From Candidatus Dojkabacteria bacterium (GTDB lineage Bacteria > Patescibacteriota > Dojkabacteria > GCA-002793355), in assembly GCA_027033525.1 (NCBI GenBank), contig JALVLD010000021.1:1-16833 (forward strand): a stretch of 16,833 nucleotides of DNA, given 5' to 3'. The position numbers and the translations under genes were made by a program. Below, piece after piece: positions 8,026 to 14,623 of the stretch; position 1 is the stretch's first letter; the number at the start of each line of letters is the position of its first letter. Under the pieces are notes generated by a model. It worked only from the letters and a program-made list of their open reading frames with translations. It had not been told where the DNA came from and did not search any database.

Positions 8026-9216
8026 ATGGGACAAGTTGGCCACCAGCCAAGTTTCTTTGAAATAGAGTCAGATAAGCCATTAAATAAGCCAGATTGTCTT
8101 ACTAGGGCCCGCCGTGATCTACTAAGTTTGCTTCCCAGTTTTTATCGTCATATTGCTGAAATGGTATTAGAAGGTACATGGTTTAAGAAGTCCGAACAAG
8201 AGCAGGAAGATGGTGAAGAAAATCCTGTTAAGCAAGCTTTAACCGACGTAATTACTGAAGGTTCCACAAATCGTTTTGTTTTTTGGGTAAGTCGAACAGT
8301 TTCTCCTATTCCGGGTAGAAGGCGTAGGGGAAGCAAAGAGTATAAGGAAGGGGGAGGGGCATTAGAGGGGAATAGAGTTGTGCGTTTTGTCGGCAGTAGG
8401 GAACAATGGCTATTTACTGCTTGGAATGCAGGATATTATCTGTATAAAATACTTCAAGGAGAAGTAGATGGTTGTAAATGCGGGGAAGATTGCCAGAAAA
8501 TAAAGAATGAGCGCGATCAATTAAGACTCCCTTATGAGTATGCGATTTCGCAACTAGCAGACGCTCTTGTCTGGCGTTATGGTACAGAAGTTCATAAAGA
8601 TTTTAACCTTTGGGAAAGAATAATATTCCCTTTACAATTCCCGATTATTAGGCCTGAGATATTAAGCTTTATTGGTTTTGTAGGAGCTAGGGGAAGTGTT
8701 TATTTGTTTCCTAGAATTTTTGAGATGGCTGGAGGTATACCTGTAGATAAAAAAGATTGGCGAGAGCAAGGGCGAGAATATCTGAAAGCATTACGAAATT
8801 ATACGAAAGCACGTATTAATTATTTTTTTAAGTCTAGAGAACCAGCCCGAGGTGTTCCTTTTCCCGATGTTTCAGTAGAGGCCGTAGAGTTTAAAGGCCC
8901 ATATTTACCAATTACAGCTATTCCTTTACTGGAAACTTGGCTAGGCTACTGTATTGTTACTACTAATTGGCCTGTTGTTGCAGATAAGGTTGCCCCCTTT
9001 GGTTTAATGAAAAACTTATTAGTTATTGCAGCAACTTCTAACAGCACATGGCTTTTGGATATAGTTAAGGATTGGGAAGAGCGAGTTACTTTAATGCAGG
9101 CAGAGCAAGGAGATGAAATAACAGCTAGTATTTTAGCGGAGATGAAGTGTATCTTAGAAGGAGTAAGACCCTTTGGCCAGTTCGATGATTTATCTCTTAG
9201 TGAGGTAGAGTGGTAA
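8026..9216 (+). CDS. Unrecognised 396-residue protein
   Basis: I do not recognise this protein. It has no signal peptide. Visible features are an acidic stretch (about 56-66), a basic patch GRRRRG at 97-102 followed by a glycine-rich segment, and a small cysteine cluster C150, C152, C156 that could bind a metal. A tryptophan/aromatic-rich hydrophobic region lies in the middle, though nothing is long enough to call a membrane helix with confidence. The start is fixed by the -10 box 5 bases upstream. The final Trp codon and the TAA stop lie inside a 16-bp palindrome (9212-9227), so the C-terminus may have been set by whatever placed that palindrome. Some 60-base lines exceed 50% G+C (8341-8400: 31 of 60 by my count), against 25-35% in two lines I counted in gatA and gatB. 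Confidence 0.83.
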   Translation: MGQVGHQPSFFEIESDKPLNKPDCLTRARRDLLSLLPSFYRHIAEMVLEGTWFKKSEQEQEDGEENPVKQALTDVITEGSTNRFVFWVSRTVSPIPGRRRRGSKEYKEGGGALEGNRVVRFVGSREQWLFTAWNAGYYLYKILQGEVDGCKCGEDCQKIKNERDQLRLPYEYAISQLADALVWRYGTEVHKDFNLWERIIFPLQFPIIRPEILSFIGFVGARGSVYLFPRIFEMAGGIPVDKKDWREQGREYLKALRNYTKARINYFFKSREPARGVPFPDVSVEAVEFKGPYLPITAIPLLETWLGYCIVTTNWPVVADKVAPFGLMKNLLVIAATSNSTWLLDIVKDWEERVTLMQAEQGDEITASILAEMKCILEGVRPFGQFDDLSLSEVEW

Positions 9217-9227
9217 ATATATTTACC
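9212..9227. promoter_or_regulatory. Operator-like 16-bp palindrome, copy 1
   Basis: GGTAAATATATTTACC is a perfect 16-bp palindrome. It overlaps the stop codon of the 396-residue gene (TAA at 9214-9216). It is paired with a near-identical copy 32 bp downstream, about three turns of B-DNA, as expected for two dimers of a regulator binding one face of the helix. Which protein binds it is unknown. Confidence 0.7.
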
Positions 9228-9243
9228 AAAAATATTATAAAAT

Positions 9244-9259
9244 GGTAAATGTATTTACC
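9244..9259. promoter_or_regulatory. Operator-like 16-bp palindrome, copy 2
   Basis: GGTAAATGTATTTACC differs from copy 1 by one central base. Its right half, TTTACC (9254-9259), is also the best -35 candidate for the ATPase promoter. A protein bound here should therefore block RNA polymerase. Confidence 0.7.
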
Positions 9260-9283
9260 GATCTGGGAATCTTATGTTATAAT
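9254..9283 (+). promoter_or_regulatory. Promoter of the ATPase gene
   Basis: The -35-like TTTACC (9254-9259) is followed 18 bases later by an extended -10, TGTTATAAT (9275-9283). The -10 ends 6 bases before an in-frame ATG at 9290. This makes 9290 the likely start rather than the ATG at 9242, which lies upstream of the promoter. Confidence 0.7.
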
Positions 9284-9289
9284 TTAGAT

Positions 9290-10555
9290 ATGTTTAATAA
9301 ATCCTTCTTAAAAACAATTATTTTAGATCAGCATCAAACTTATAAATTGCCTAAAAACTATATAAGGCGAGATTTGCAGGAAACATTGCTTAAGGCAACA
9401 CATAAAGAGACAATAATAATTACAGGATTAAGACGTGTTGGGAAATCTACACTTTTATTGGCTTTAAAACAGCACCTAGGGGGGAAATATTTTATAAATT
9501 TTGACGATGAACGTTTAATAGATTTTAAGGCTTCAGATTTTCAAGTCCTTTTAGAGGTTTTTTTAGAACTTTTTGGAGATCAAAACATTTTTTATTTTGA
9601 TGAAATTCAAAATATCAAGGGCTGGGAGCGCTTTGTACGACGTTTATATGATATGGGTAAACGTATAATTATTACAGGTTCAAACGCCAATTTATTATCT
9701 TTAGAGCTAGGCACACATTTAACTGGCCGTTACATACCTTATGAATTATTTCCATTATCATTTAAAGAATTTTTAAGGGCTAGGAAGAAAGAATTTAATG
9801 TTAATTTTATAACCACAAAAGAAAAAGTAGAGTTGCTAAAAGAATTTCAAAAATATCTTACATATGGAGGTATTCCACAGTATGTATTATCAAAAGAACC
9901 TTTATTTTTACAGCAATTAGTACAGGATGTGGTGTTTCGTGATGTGATTCGCAGATATGCTATAAAAAAGATAGACTCTCTTGATAGATTAGTAAAATAT
10001 GCTTTTTCTAACTTTAGCAGATTAATCAGCGTTAGGCGTATAGCCCCTATAATAGGGGTTGGAGGGCATCCTACAGTATCTTCTTATTTAAAATATTTAG
10101 AGCAGGCATATTTATTGTTTACTATTCCTAAATATGCCTACTCAGTAAAAAATCAATATCTTGCTCCTAAGAAGTTATATGTAATAGATTTAGCCTTAGC
10201 AAAGTATTATGGATTTAGTTTTTCTGAAAATATAGGGCATATGTTAGAGAATTTAGTATTTTTGCAACTAAGAAGAAATGCAAGATTGGGGGATATTTTT
10301 TATTTTTCTAACAACTTATACGAATGTGATTTTATTGTCCAAGAAAAAGGTCAAATTGCCCATATAATACAAGTAACTCAAGGTTTAAATGAAGATAATA
10401 AAAAGCGAGAAGTGAGAGGACTTATTAAAGCTATGAAGTATTTTGGAGTTAAGAAAGGTACTATTATTACCTTTGGGGGGGAAGAAACCATAAAAGAGGA
10501 TAATTTTATTATAGAAGTTGTACCAATTTATAAGTGGCTATTGGCAAATAGTTAG
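9290..10555 (+). CDS. COG1373-type ATPase (AAA plus DUF4143)
   Basis: This is a predicted ATPase of the widespread COG1373 group, with an AAA domain followed by DUF4143; its cellular role is not settled. I choose the ATG at 9290 (421 residues) because a promoter ends 6 bases before it; the longer frame from 9242 would start upstream of that promoter. Counting from 9290, Walker A is GLRRVGKST at 46-54, Walker B is FYFDE at 101-105, and the sensor-like TGSNA is at 129-133. TYGGIPQYV (191-199) is the usual link towards DUF4143. The C-terminal third carries ECDFIV and, 12 residues on, IIQVTQ. This resembles a restriction-endonuclease-like fold core, but with Q where a catalytic E/D-x-K is expected, so nuclease activity is doubtful. 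Twin palindromes at its promoter suggest dedicated, possibly autogenous, repression. Confidence 0.9.
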   Translation: MFNKSFLKTIILDQHQTYKLPKNYIRRDLQETLLKATHKETIIITGLRRVGKSTLLLALKQHLGGKYFINFDDERLIDFKASDFQVLLEVFLELFGDQNIFYFDEIQNIKGWERFVRRLYDMGKRIIITGSNANLLSLELGTHLTGRYIPYELFPLSFKEFLRARKKEFNVNFITTKEKVELLKEFQKYLTYGGIPQYVLSKEPLFLQQLVQDVVFRDVIRRYAIKKIDSLDRLVKYAFSNFSRLISVRRIAPIIGVGGHPTVSSYLKYLEQAYLLFTIPKYAYSVKNQYLAPKKLYVIDLALAKYYGFSFSENIGHMLENLVFLQLRRNARLGDIFYFSNNLYECDFIVQEKGQIAHIIQVTQGLNEDNKKREVRGLIKAMKYFGVKKGTIITFGGEETIKEDNFIIEVVPIYKWLLANS

Positions 10556-10590
10556 AAAATAGACAGAAGGTTTTAAAATTTTTTAGAAGC

Positions 10591-10596
10591 TATAAT
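10591..10596 (+). promoter_or_regulatory. -10 box before the Memo-like gene
   Basis: A perfect TATAAT ends 5 bases before the ATG at 10602, predicting a leaderless transcript. It is preceded by AGC rather than TGn, and no convincing -35 box is visible in the AT-rich sequence upstream. Confidence 0.62.
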
Positions 10597-10601
10597 ATTA
10601 T

Positions 10602-11444
10602 ATGAGGCAGCCAGCCGTTGCAGGAAGTTTTTATCCTGCAGATAAAGAAGAGCTTGTAGCATTAGTAGATGGTTTTATAAAAAATGGTTGCAGTAAGTTT
10701 CCGCAATTGTTTATACATCCACGCATTTTTGTAGCACCACATGCAGGGTATATGTATTCTGGACCAGTTGCAGGATATACTTATTGTGCGTTAAAGCGTA
10801 TGCATACTAGTTACAATCGTTTTATTATTTTAGCTCCAGCACATACTGTATATTTAGAAGGCATTGCTTTAGACGTAAATAACAAATGGCATACCCCCAT
10901 GGGTATAGTTAAGGCTGACTTTGTACTAGTTAAAGAGTTGCTAAATTTAGCTTTTGCAGTTCAATCTGGTGAGGCTCATGTAAAGGAACATGCAATTGAA
11001 GTTCAATTACCTTTTTTGCAATATTTATATAAAAATAAATTTAGTTTTGCTCCAGTAGTTATTGGAGACTTAACAATTGAAAAGATTCACATGCTGGCAA
11101 AAACCCTTGTTGATATTTTGCAAAAATACAAAGATGTTGCAATTATAGTAAGTTCAGATTTATCTCATTATTTACCTTATGATATTGCCAAAGTAGTTGA
11201 TAATAATACTATTAGATTGGTAGAAGATTGTGTAAACAATGGCAGCTTGAATATGAACTGTGAGTTCATATTACCAGAGCAGGCATGTGGTGCTATGGGA
11301 ATAAATACAGTTATGTTAGTTGCAAGAAAATTAAAGTATAAAGCTAAGTTGCTGCAATATCTAAATTCTGGCGATACTGCTGGAGATAAAGCTGCTGTTG
11401 TAGGTTATGCAAGTATAGTTATGGGGGAAGATGTTGCGGTTTAA
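10602..11444 (+). CDS. amrB: Memo-like protein, AmmeMemoRadiSam protein B
   Basis: This is a member of the MEMO1/AmmeMemoRadiSam B family, related in fold to non-haem-iron dioxygenases of the LigB type. The 280-residue length is typical. The N-terminal RQPAVAGSFYP block is diagnostic. Putative metal-site residues are conserved: H47 (in APHAGYMYSG), H81 (in LAPAHT), H189 (in SSDLSHY) and C229 (in EQACGAMG); H130 lies in EHAIEVQLPFLQ. The C-terminal GDTAGDKAAVVGYAS is also characteristic. Human MEMO1 has been reported to bind copper or iron; the bacterial reaction is unknown to me. It starts its own transcript and is followed 48 bases later by AMMECR1, with which the family habitually co-occurs. 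Confidence 0.93.
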   Translation: MRQPAVAGSFYPADKEELVALVDGFIKNGCSKFPQLFIHPRIFVAPHAGYMYSGPVAGYTYCALKRMHTSYNRFIILAPAHTVYLEGIALDVNNKWHTPMGIVKADFVLVKELLNLAFAVQSGEAHVKEHAIEVQLPFLQYLYKNKFSFAPVVIGDLTIEKIHMLAKTLVDILQKYKDVAIIVSSDLSHYLPYDIAKVVDNNTIRLVEDCVNNGSLNMNCEFILPEQACGAMGINTVMLVARKLKYKAKLLQYLNSGDTAGDKAAVVGYASIVMGEDVAV

Positions 11445-11456
11445 TTGGCGAATAGA

Positions 11457-11470
11457 TACCCTATGGGGTA
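11457..11470 (+). other. Small hairpin between the Memo-like and AMMECR1 genes
   Basis: TACCC (11457-11461) and GGGTA (11466-11470) flank a TATG loop, 12 bases after the Memo-like stop. There is no T-run, so it is not an intrinsic terminator. It may be an mRNA stabiliser or chance. Confidence 0.3.
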
Positions 11471-11492
11471 CATAAAATAAAACAAAGACGAC

Positions 11493-12086
11493 ATGAAAAT
11501 GCCAAAAACAATAAAAATTTCTAAAATAGCAGGAGACTTTTTAGTTAAAGTGTCTAGAATGGCTTTAGAGAAATATTTTGAAACTGGAAAGCCATTAACT
11601 TTAAATCAGCTTGATTTACCACAAGATATTAAACCTGAATTATTAAGAAAACAAGCAAGTTTTGTAACTTTAAAAAAGCATGGCAATTTAAGAGGATGTA
11701 TTGGACATTTAGAACCAATTATGCCACTTATAGAAGATGTAATAGCTAATAGTTATGCAGCAGCATTTAATGATCCACGATTTTATCCACTTTTGCCAAA
11801 TGAATTGTCTGAAATACAAATTGAAGTTTCGGTTTTAAGCCCCAAGGTCTCTGTAAATTTTAGTTCTGCAAAAGAATTATTAGAGTTTTTAAATAAATAT
11901 AAACCAGGGGTAGTATTAAGTTTGTATGGAAGGCAAGCCACATTTTTACCACAAGTATGGGAGAAGCTACCTAACGAACAGGAATTTTTAGCCCATTTAT
12001 GTTTAAAAGCAGGCCATGATATTAATTGCTGGCAAAATCCACAAACTAAATTTGAAATATATACAGTTCAGGATTTTCATGAGTAA
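11493..12086 (+). CDS. amrA: AMMECR1-domain protein, AmmeMemoRadiSam protein A
   Basis: This is an AMMECR1-family protein, 197 residues, the usual length. The signature LRGCIGH is at residues 66-72, and DPRFYPLLPNEL (94-105) and IEVSVLSP (110-117) follow. The C-terminal FLPQVWEKLP and HLCLKAGHD segments complete the family pattern. The invariant cysteine C69 in RGCIG is present. The molecular function is not established; the family travels with the Memo-like protein and a radical SAM enzyme, both encoded here. A second ATG at 11499 is possible. No Shine-Dalgarno sequence is present. A weak TAAAAT at 11473-11478 could be a private promoter, but co-transcription with the Memo-like gene across 48 bases is more likely. 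It converges with the radical SAM gene, leaving 69 bases between stops. Confidence 0.93.
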   Translation: MKMPKTIKISKIAGDFLVKVSRMALEKYFETGKPLTLNQLDLPQDIKPELLRKQASFVTLKKHGNLRGCIGHLEPIMPLIEDVIANSYAAAFNDPRFYPLLPNELSEIQIEVSVLSPKVSVNFSSAKELLEFLNKYKPGVVLSLYGRQATFLPQVWEKLPNEQEFLAHLCLKAGHDINCWQNPQTKFEIYTVQDFHE

Positions 12087-12155
12087 CGCTACGAGGTTCT
12101 TCCAAGAAAGGATCTGTTCCAAGAATGGCAAGAAAGCGGCGGGGTAGCTATTTAT

Positions 12156-13193
12156 CTATAAAAATCTTCCAGCAATTTTAGTGTTGCATTTATTACATTT
12201 GCCGTTTTTGAGTCCAATAATTTGAGTATTGTAACCAGTTCGTTTAATAAGTAAATTACCGCAATTTGGACAATATGTATTAGTGTATTTTTCATACTCA
12301 TTGTTTGCAGGAATATTGCCAATATAAACATAATTTAATCCTACTTTTTTACCAATCTCATAAGCTTTTATTAAAGTTTCAATTGGAGTTGGTGGAACAT
12401 CTAACATTTTATAAGCTGGGAAAAAGCGTGAAATATGCCATGGTATATCTACAGAAATAGAGCTTACAAATTTAGCAATTTGTTCTAGTTCTTTGCTAGA
12501 GTCATTATAGCCAGGAATAACTAGAGTGGTTATTTCAATCCATACACCGTGTTTGTAAAGATACTTGATATTTTCTAGTACAGGCTTTAAACGTGCACCT
12601 ATGATTTTTAAGTAAAATTCATCACTAAAGCTTTTTAAATCTATGTTTGCTGCATCTAAAATTTGAGTAAGAAGTTTTGCTGTGCGTTTACTATAATAGC
12701 CATTTGAAACATAAACATTTTTTATTCCGTTTTTTTTAGCTAGTTTGGCTGTGTCATAGGTATACTCAAAATAAACGGTAGGTTCATTATAAGTATAAGC
12801 TATAAAATTTATATGTTTTTCTTTTGCAATGTTTACAATTTTTTCTGGCGGAAGATTATCTAAATGTTTTATAACAGCTTCAGCATCTATAAAATGTTGT
12901 ACTTGGGAAATATCATAATTTTGGCAAAATAAACATTTAAAATTACATCCAATAGTACCTACAGATAGAATTGGCTTGCCAGGATAAAAGTGATAAAGAG
13001 GTTTTTTTTCCATTGGATCTATGTGTAAAAATCCGTAGCCATAAGGTATTAAATAAAGCGTGCCATTTATGTTCTTACGTATACCGCAAATTCCTGTTTT
13101 ACCCGGAGCAATAACACATTGATGTGCACAAGCTTTGCAACGCACGAGCTTGTTGTCTAAAGTTTCTACAAGCTCTTTTAATGCTTTGTGCAT
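12156..13193 (-). CDS. amrS: Radical SAM enzyme of the AmmeMemoRadiSam system
   Basis: This is a radical SAM protein of the AmmeMemoRadiSam type, in the neighbourhood of pyruvate formate-lyase activating enzymes. The 345-residue protein has an N-terminal cysteine cluster (C19, C22, C26, C36, ending GICGIR). The 4Fe-4S/SAM motif CNFKCLFC follows, with C83, C87 and C90. A C-terminal zinc-ribbon-like module has C308, C311, C333 and C336 and ends GRFL. This layout is characteristic of the family. A glycyl-radical partner is not encoded here, and the substrate is unknown. The start is fixed by a TATAAT box 5 bases upstream on the - strand. It lies tail to tail with AMMECR1, so the three-gene system is split into two convergent transcripts instead of one operon. 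Confidence 0.93.
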   Translation of the reverse strand: MHKALKELVETLDNKLVRCKACAHQCVIAPGKTGICGIRKNINGTLYLIPYGYGFLHIDPMEKKPLYHFYPGKPILSVGTIGCNFKCLFCQNYDISQVQHFIDAEAVIKHLDNLPPEKIVNIAKEKHINFIAYTYNEPTVYFEYTYDTAKLAKKNGIKNVYVSNGYYSKRTAKLLTQILDAANIDLKSFSDEFYLKIIGARLKPVLENIKYLYKHGVWIEITTLVIPGYNDSSKELEQIAKFVSSISVDIPWHISRFFPAYKMLDVPPTPIETLIKAYEIGKKVGLNYVYIGNIPANNEYEKYTNTYCPNCGNLLIKRTGYNTQIIGLKNGKCNKCNTKIAGRFL

Positions 13194-13198
13194 ATAAG

Positions 13199-13204
13199 AT
13201 TATA
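13199..13204 (-). promoter_or_regulatory. -10 box before the radical SAM gene
   Basis: On the - strand a perfect TATAAT ends 5 bases before the ATG at 13193. No extended TG and no convincing -35 box are visible. The 66-base gap to the MFS gene is enough for an independent promoter. Confidence 0.6.
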
Positions 13205-13259
13205 TAACAGTATAAAGGAGGGTAGTAAGTTGTGTCGAGTGCGTACGGATCTGTGCGTG

Positions 13260-14534
13260 CTATTTTTCTATTTTTTTATTTTTAAATCTTGTTGCAATTA
13301 AAATAAAACTTAAAGAAATAAATATAAGAGGCAAGCCAAACTGTACGGCGATAAGATTTTTATCTGCGAGGTAGCCAACAAGTGGGTTTAGAAGGCCAAT
13401 GGTGAGATATCGCAGTAAAGAGGAAAAGCTATTTACAGTCGCCCTAATTTCAGAAGGGATCAACTCTTGCATATCTTTGAATAGGTAACCGCGTGCATTT
13501 TTAAATAGGAGTGAACCTAAACTCATAATTAATGCAGAGATCACGACGTGACGGGTAAGGATCCATACAAAGAACCCACCTATGAGTAAAAAGTAGGCTA
13601 GTGTTTGATTTACAATAATAAGTTTTAAGGCTTTCCATTTTTTATATAGAAAAGGCCATACAGAGTTTAGCAGCAGCTCCAGTACATTTTTTATAATTTC
13701 CAAGCCTGCGAACATGGCAGTTGGTAAGCCGATGGTTGCAAATAGAGATTGCAAAGTCCAAAACCCGGACCAATATGCAGTTAGCGAGAGTAGTACTCCA
13801 AGTACTACATAAAAAACAAGTTGGGGCTGACGCTTAAATAACGAGAGACTCTGTTTGATTATTCCTAAGTAATCTGGCACAAATTCTTCCTTGCCTTTAA
13901 CGCGGGGCTCTGGAATTTTAAGGTAAACAAGAACCTCTAAACCTAAAAATATTATAGATGCAAACAGTGTGAATCGTATAGATATGAGTTTTACTAAATA
14001 CATGCCAAGTAAATTAGACACGAAGAAACCGATAATATTAATATTGTCTGAGAAGGCAACAAAAAAATTTGTATATTTTTCATAGCCTAACGTTTTTAAG
14101 GTATCGTAAAATAAAGCTTCGTCCGCACCGCTGTATAAAGCTTGGCCAATTCCCATCAATATTTCTGCTAGTACGAAGGCAGTAAAACTATGGCCGACAA
14201 AATAACTAAGGGTGCCTATACCAAAGGCAAGATTGCCTAGGATTAAACTTAACCGTTTTCCATATTTATCAGCAATAACTCCTGTAGGGATTTCGGCAAT
14301 TACAGAAACAAGCATAAATATACTTTGTAACAGCAGTATTTGAGCATTGTTTAAATGATTTTGTTTATAGAATGGCATTATAAATGGCATAAATAGCATT
14401 CCAAATGAGCCTAAAAACCAAATAATTGCAAACCATTTTAAAGTAGAGGGAGCGGTTTTTAGCTTGGCAAAAGCCTTGCAAGTCTTCGCAATAAACCTGC
14501 TAAGTTTATTTTTAATAGATTTTATACGTTGCAT
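13260..14534 (-). CDS. MFS transporter
   Basis: This is a major facilitator superfamily membrane transporter of 424 residues, long enough for the usual 12 helices. About 30 basic residues precede the first helix (about 34-56). The loop between helices 2 and 3 carries the MFS signature as GVIADKYGKR (85-94). A segment after helix 4, SGADEALFYDTL (135-146), is typical of a group of poorly characterised drug- or sugar-efflux-like MFS proteins. Hydrophobic segments continue to about residue 415, followed by a short basic tail. The substrate cannot be read from sequence. An extended -10 box 5 bases upstream supports the start. The gene is divergent from proS and sits 66 bases before the radical SAM gene on the same strand, but that gene has its own promoter. 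Confidence 0.92.
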   Translation of the reverse strand: MQRIKSIKNKLSRFIAKTCKAFAKLKTAPSTLKWFAIIWFLGSFGMLFMPFIMPFYKQNHLNNAQILLLQSIFMLVSVIAEIPTGVIADKYGKRLSLILGNLAFGIGTLSYFVGHSFTAFVLAEILMGIGQALYSGADEALFYDTLKTLGYEKYTNFFVAFSDNINIIGFFVSNLLGMYLVKLISIRFTLFASIIFLGLEVLVYLKIPEPRVKGKEEFVPDYLGIIKQSLSLFKRQPQLVFYVVLGVLLSLTAYWSGFWTLQSLFATIGLPTAMFAGLEIIKNVLELLLNSVWPFLYKKWKALKLIIVNQTLAYFLLIGGFFVWILTRHVVISALIMSLGSLLFKNARGYLFKDMQELIPSEIRATVNSFSSLLRYLTIGLLNPLVGYLADKNLIAVQFGLPLIFISLSFILIATRFKNKKIEK

Positions 14535-14539
14535 TGGGG

Positions 14540-14548
14540 ATTATAGCA
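14540..14548 (-). promoter_or_regulatory. Extended -10 promoter of the MFS gene
   Basis: On the - strand TGCTATAAT ends 5 bases before the ATG at 14534. It is identical to the -10 of the divergent proS promoter, and the two lie back to back within 89 bases. No clear -35 box is visible. Confidence 0.72.
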
Positions 14549-14609
14549 TTTAGGGATGGGGACAGTGGAGGTGAAGTGCAGTGCGTATTCTTTAAAAACG
14601 CCGTCGCTA

Positions 14610-14618
14610 TGCTATAAT
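14610..14618 (+). promoter_or_regulatory. Extended -10 promoter of proS
   Basis: TGCTATAAT ends 5 bases before the proS ATG at 14624. A weak -35-like TTTAAA lies at 14591-14596, with a 16-base spacer. Confidence 0.72.
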
Positions 14619-14623
14619 TTTTC

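Noticed and set aside
12100..12125. Direct repeat TTCCAAGAA (12100-12108 and 12117-12125) between AMMECR1 and the radical SAM gene.
   Set aside because: Two copies of nine bases, with no third copy, no flanking mobile gene and no symmetry; chance is likely.
12087..12155. Possible tRNA or two-way terminator in the convergent gap.
   Set aside because: No cloverleaf or GC-rich stem with flanking T-runs is present; I see no feature there beyond the short direct repeat.
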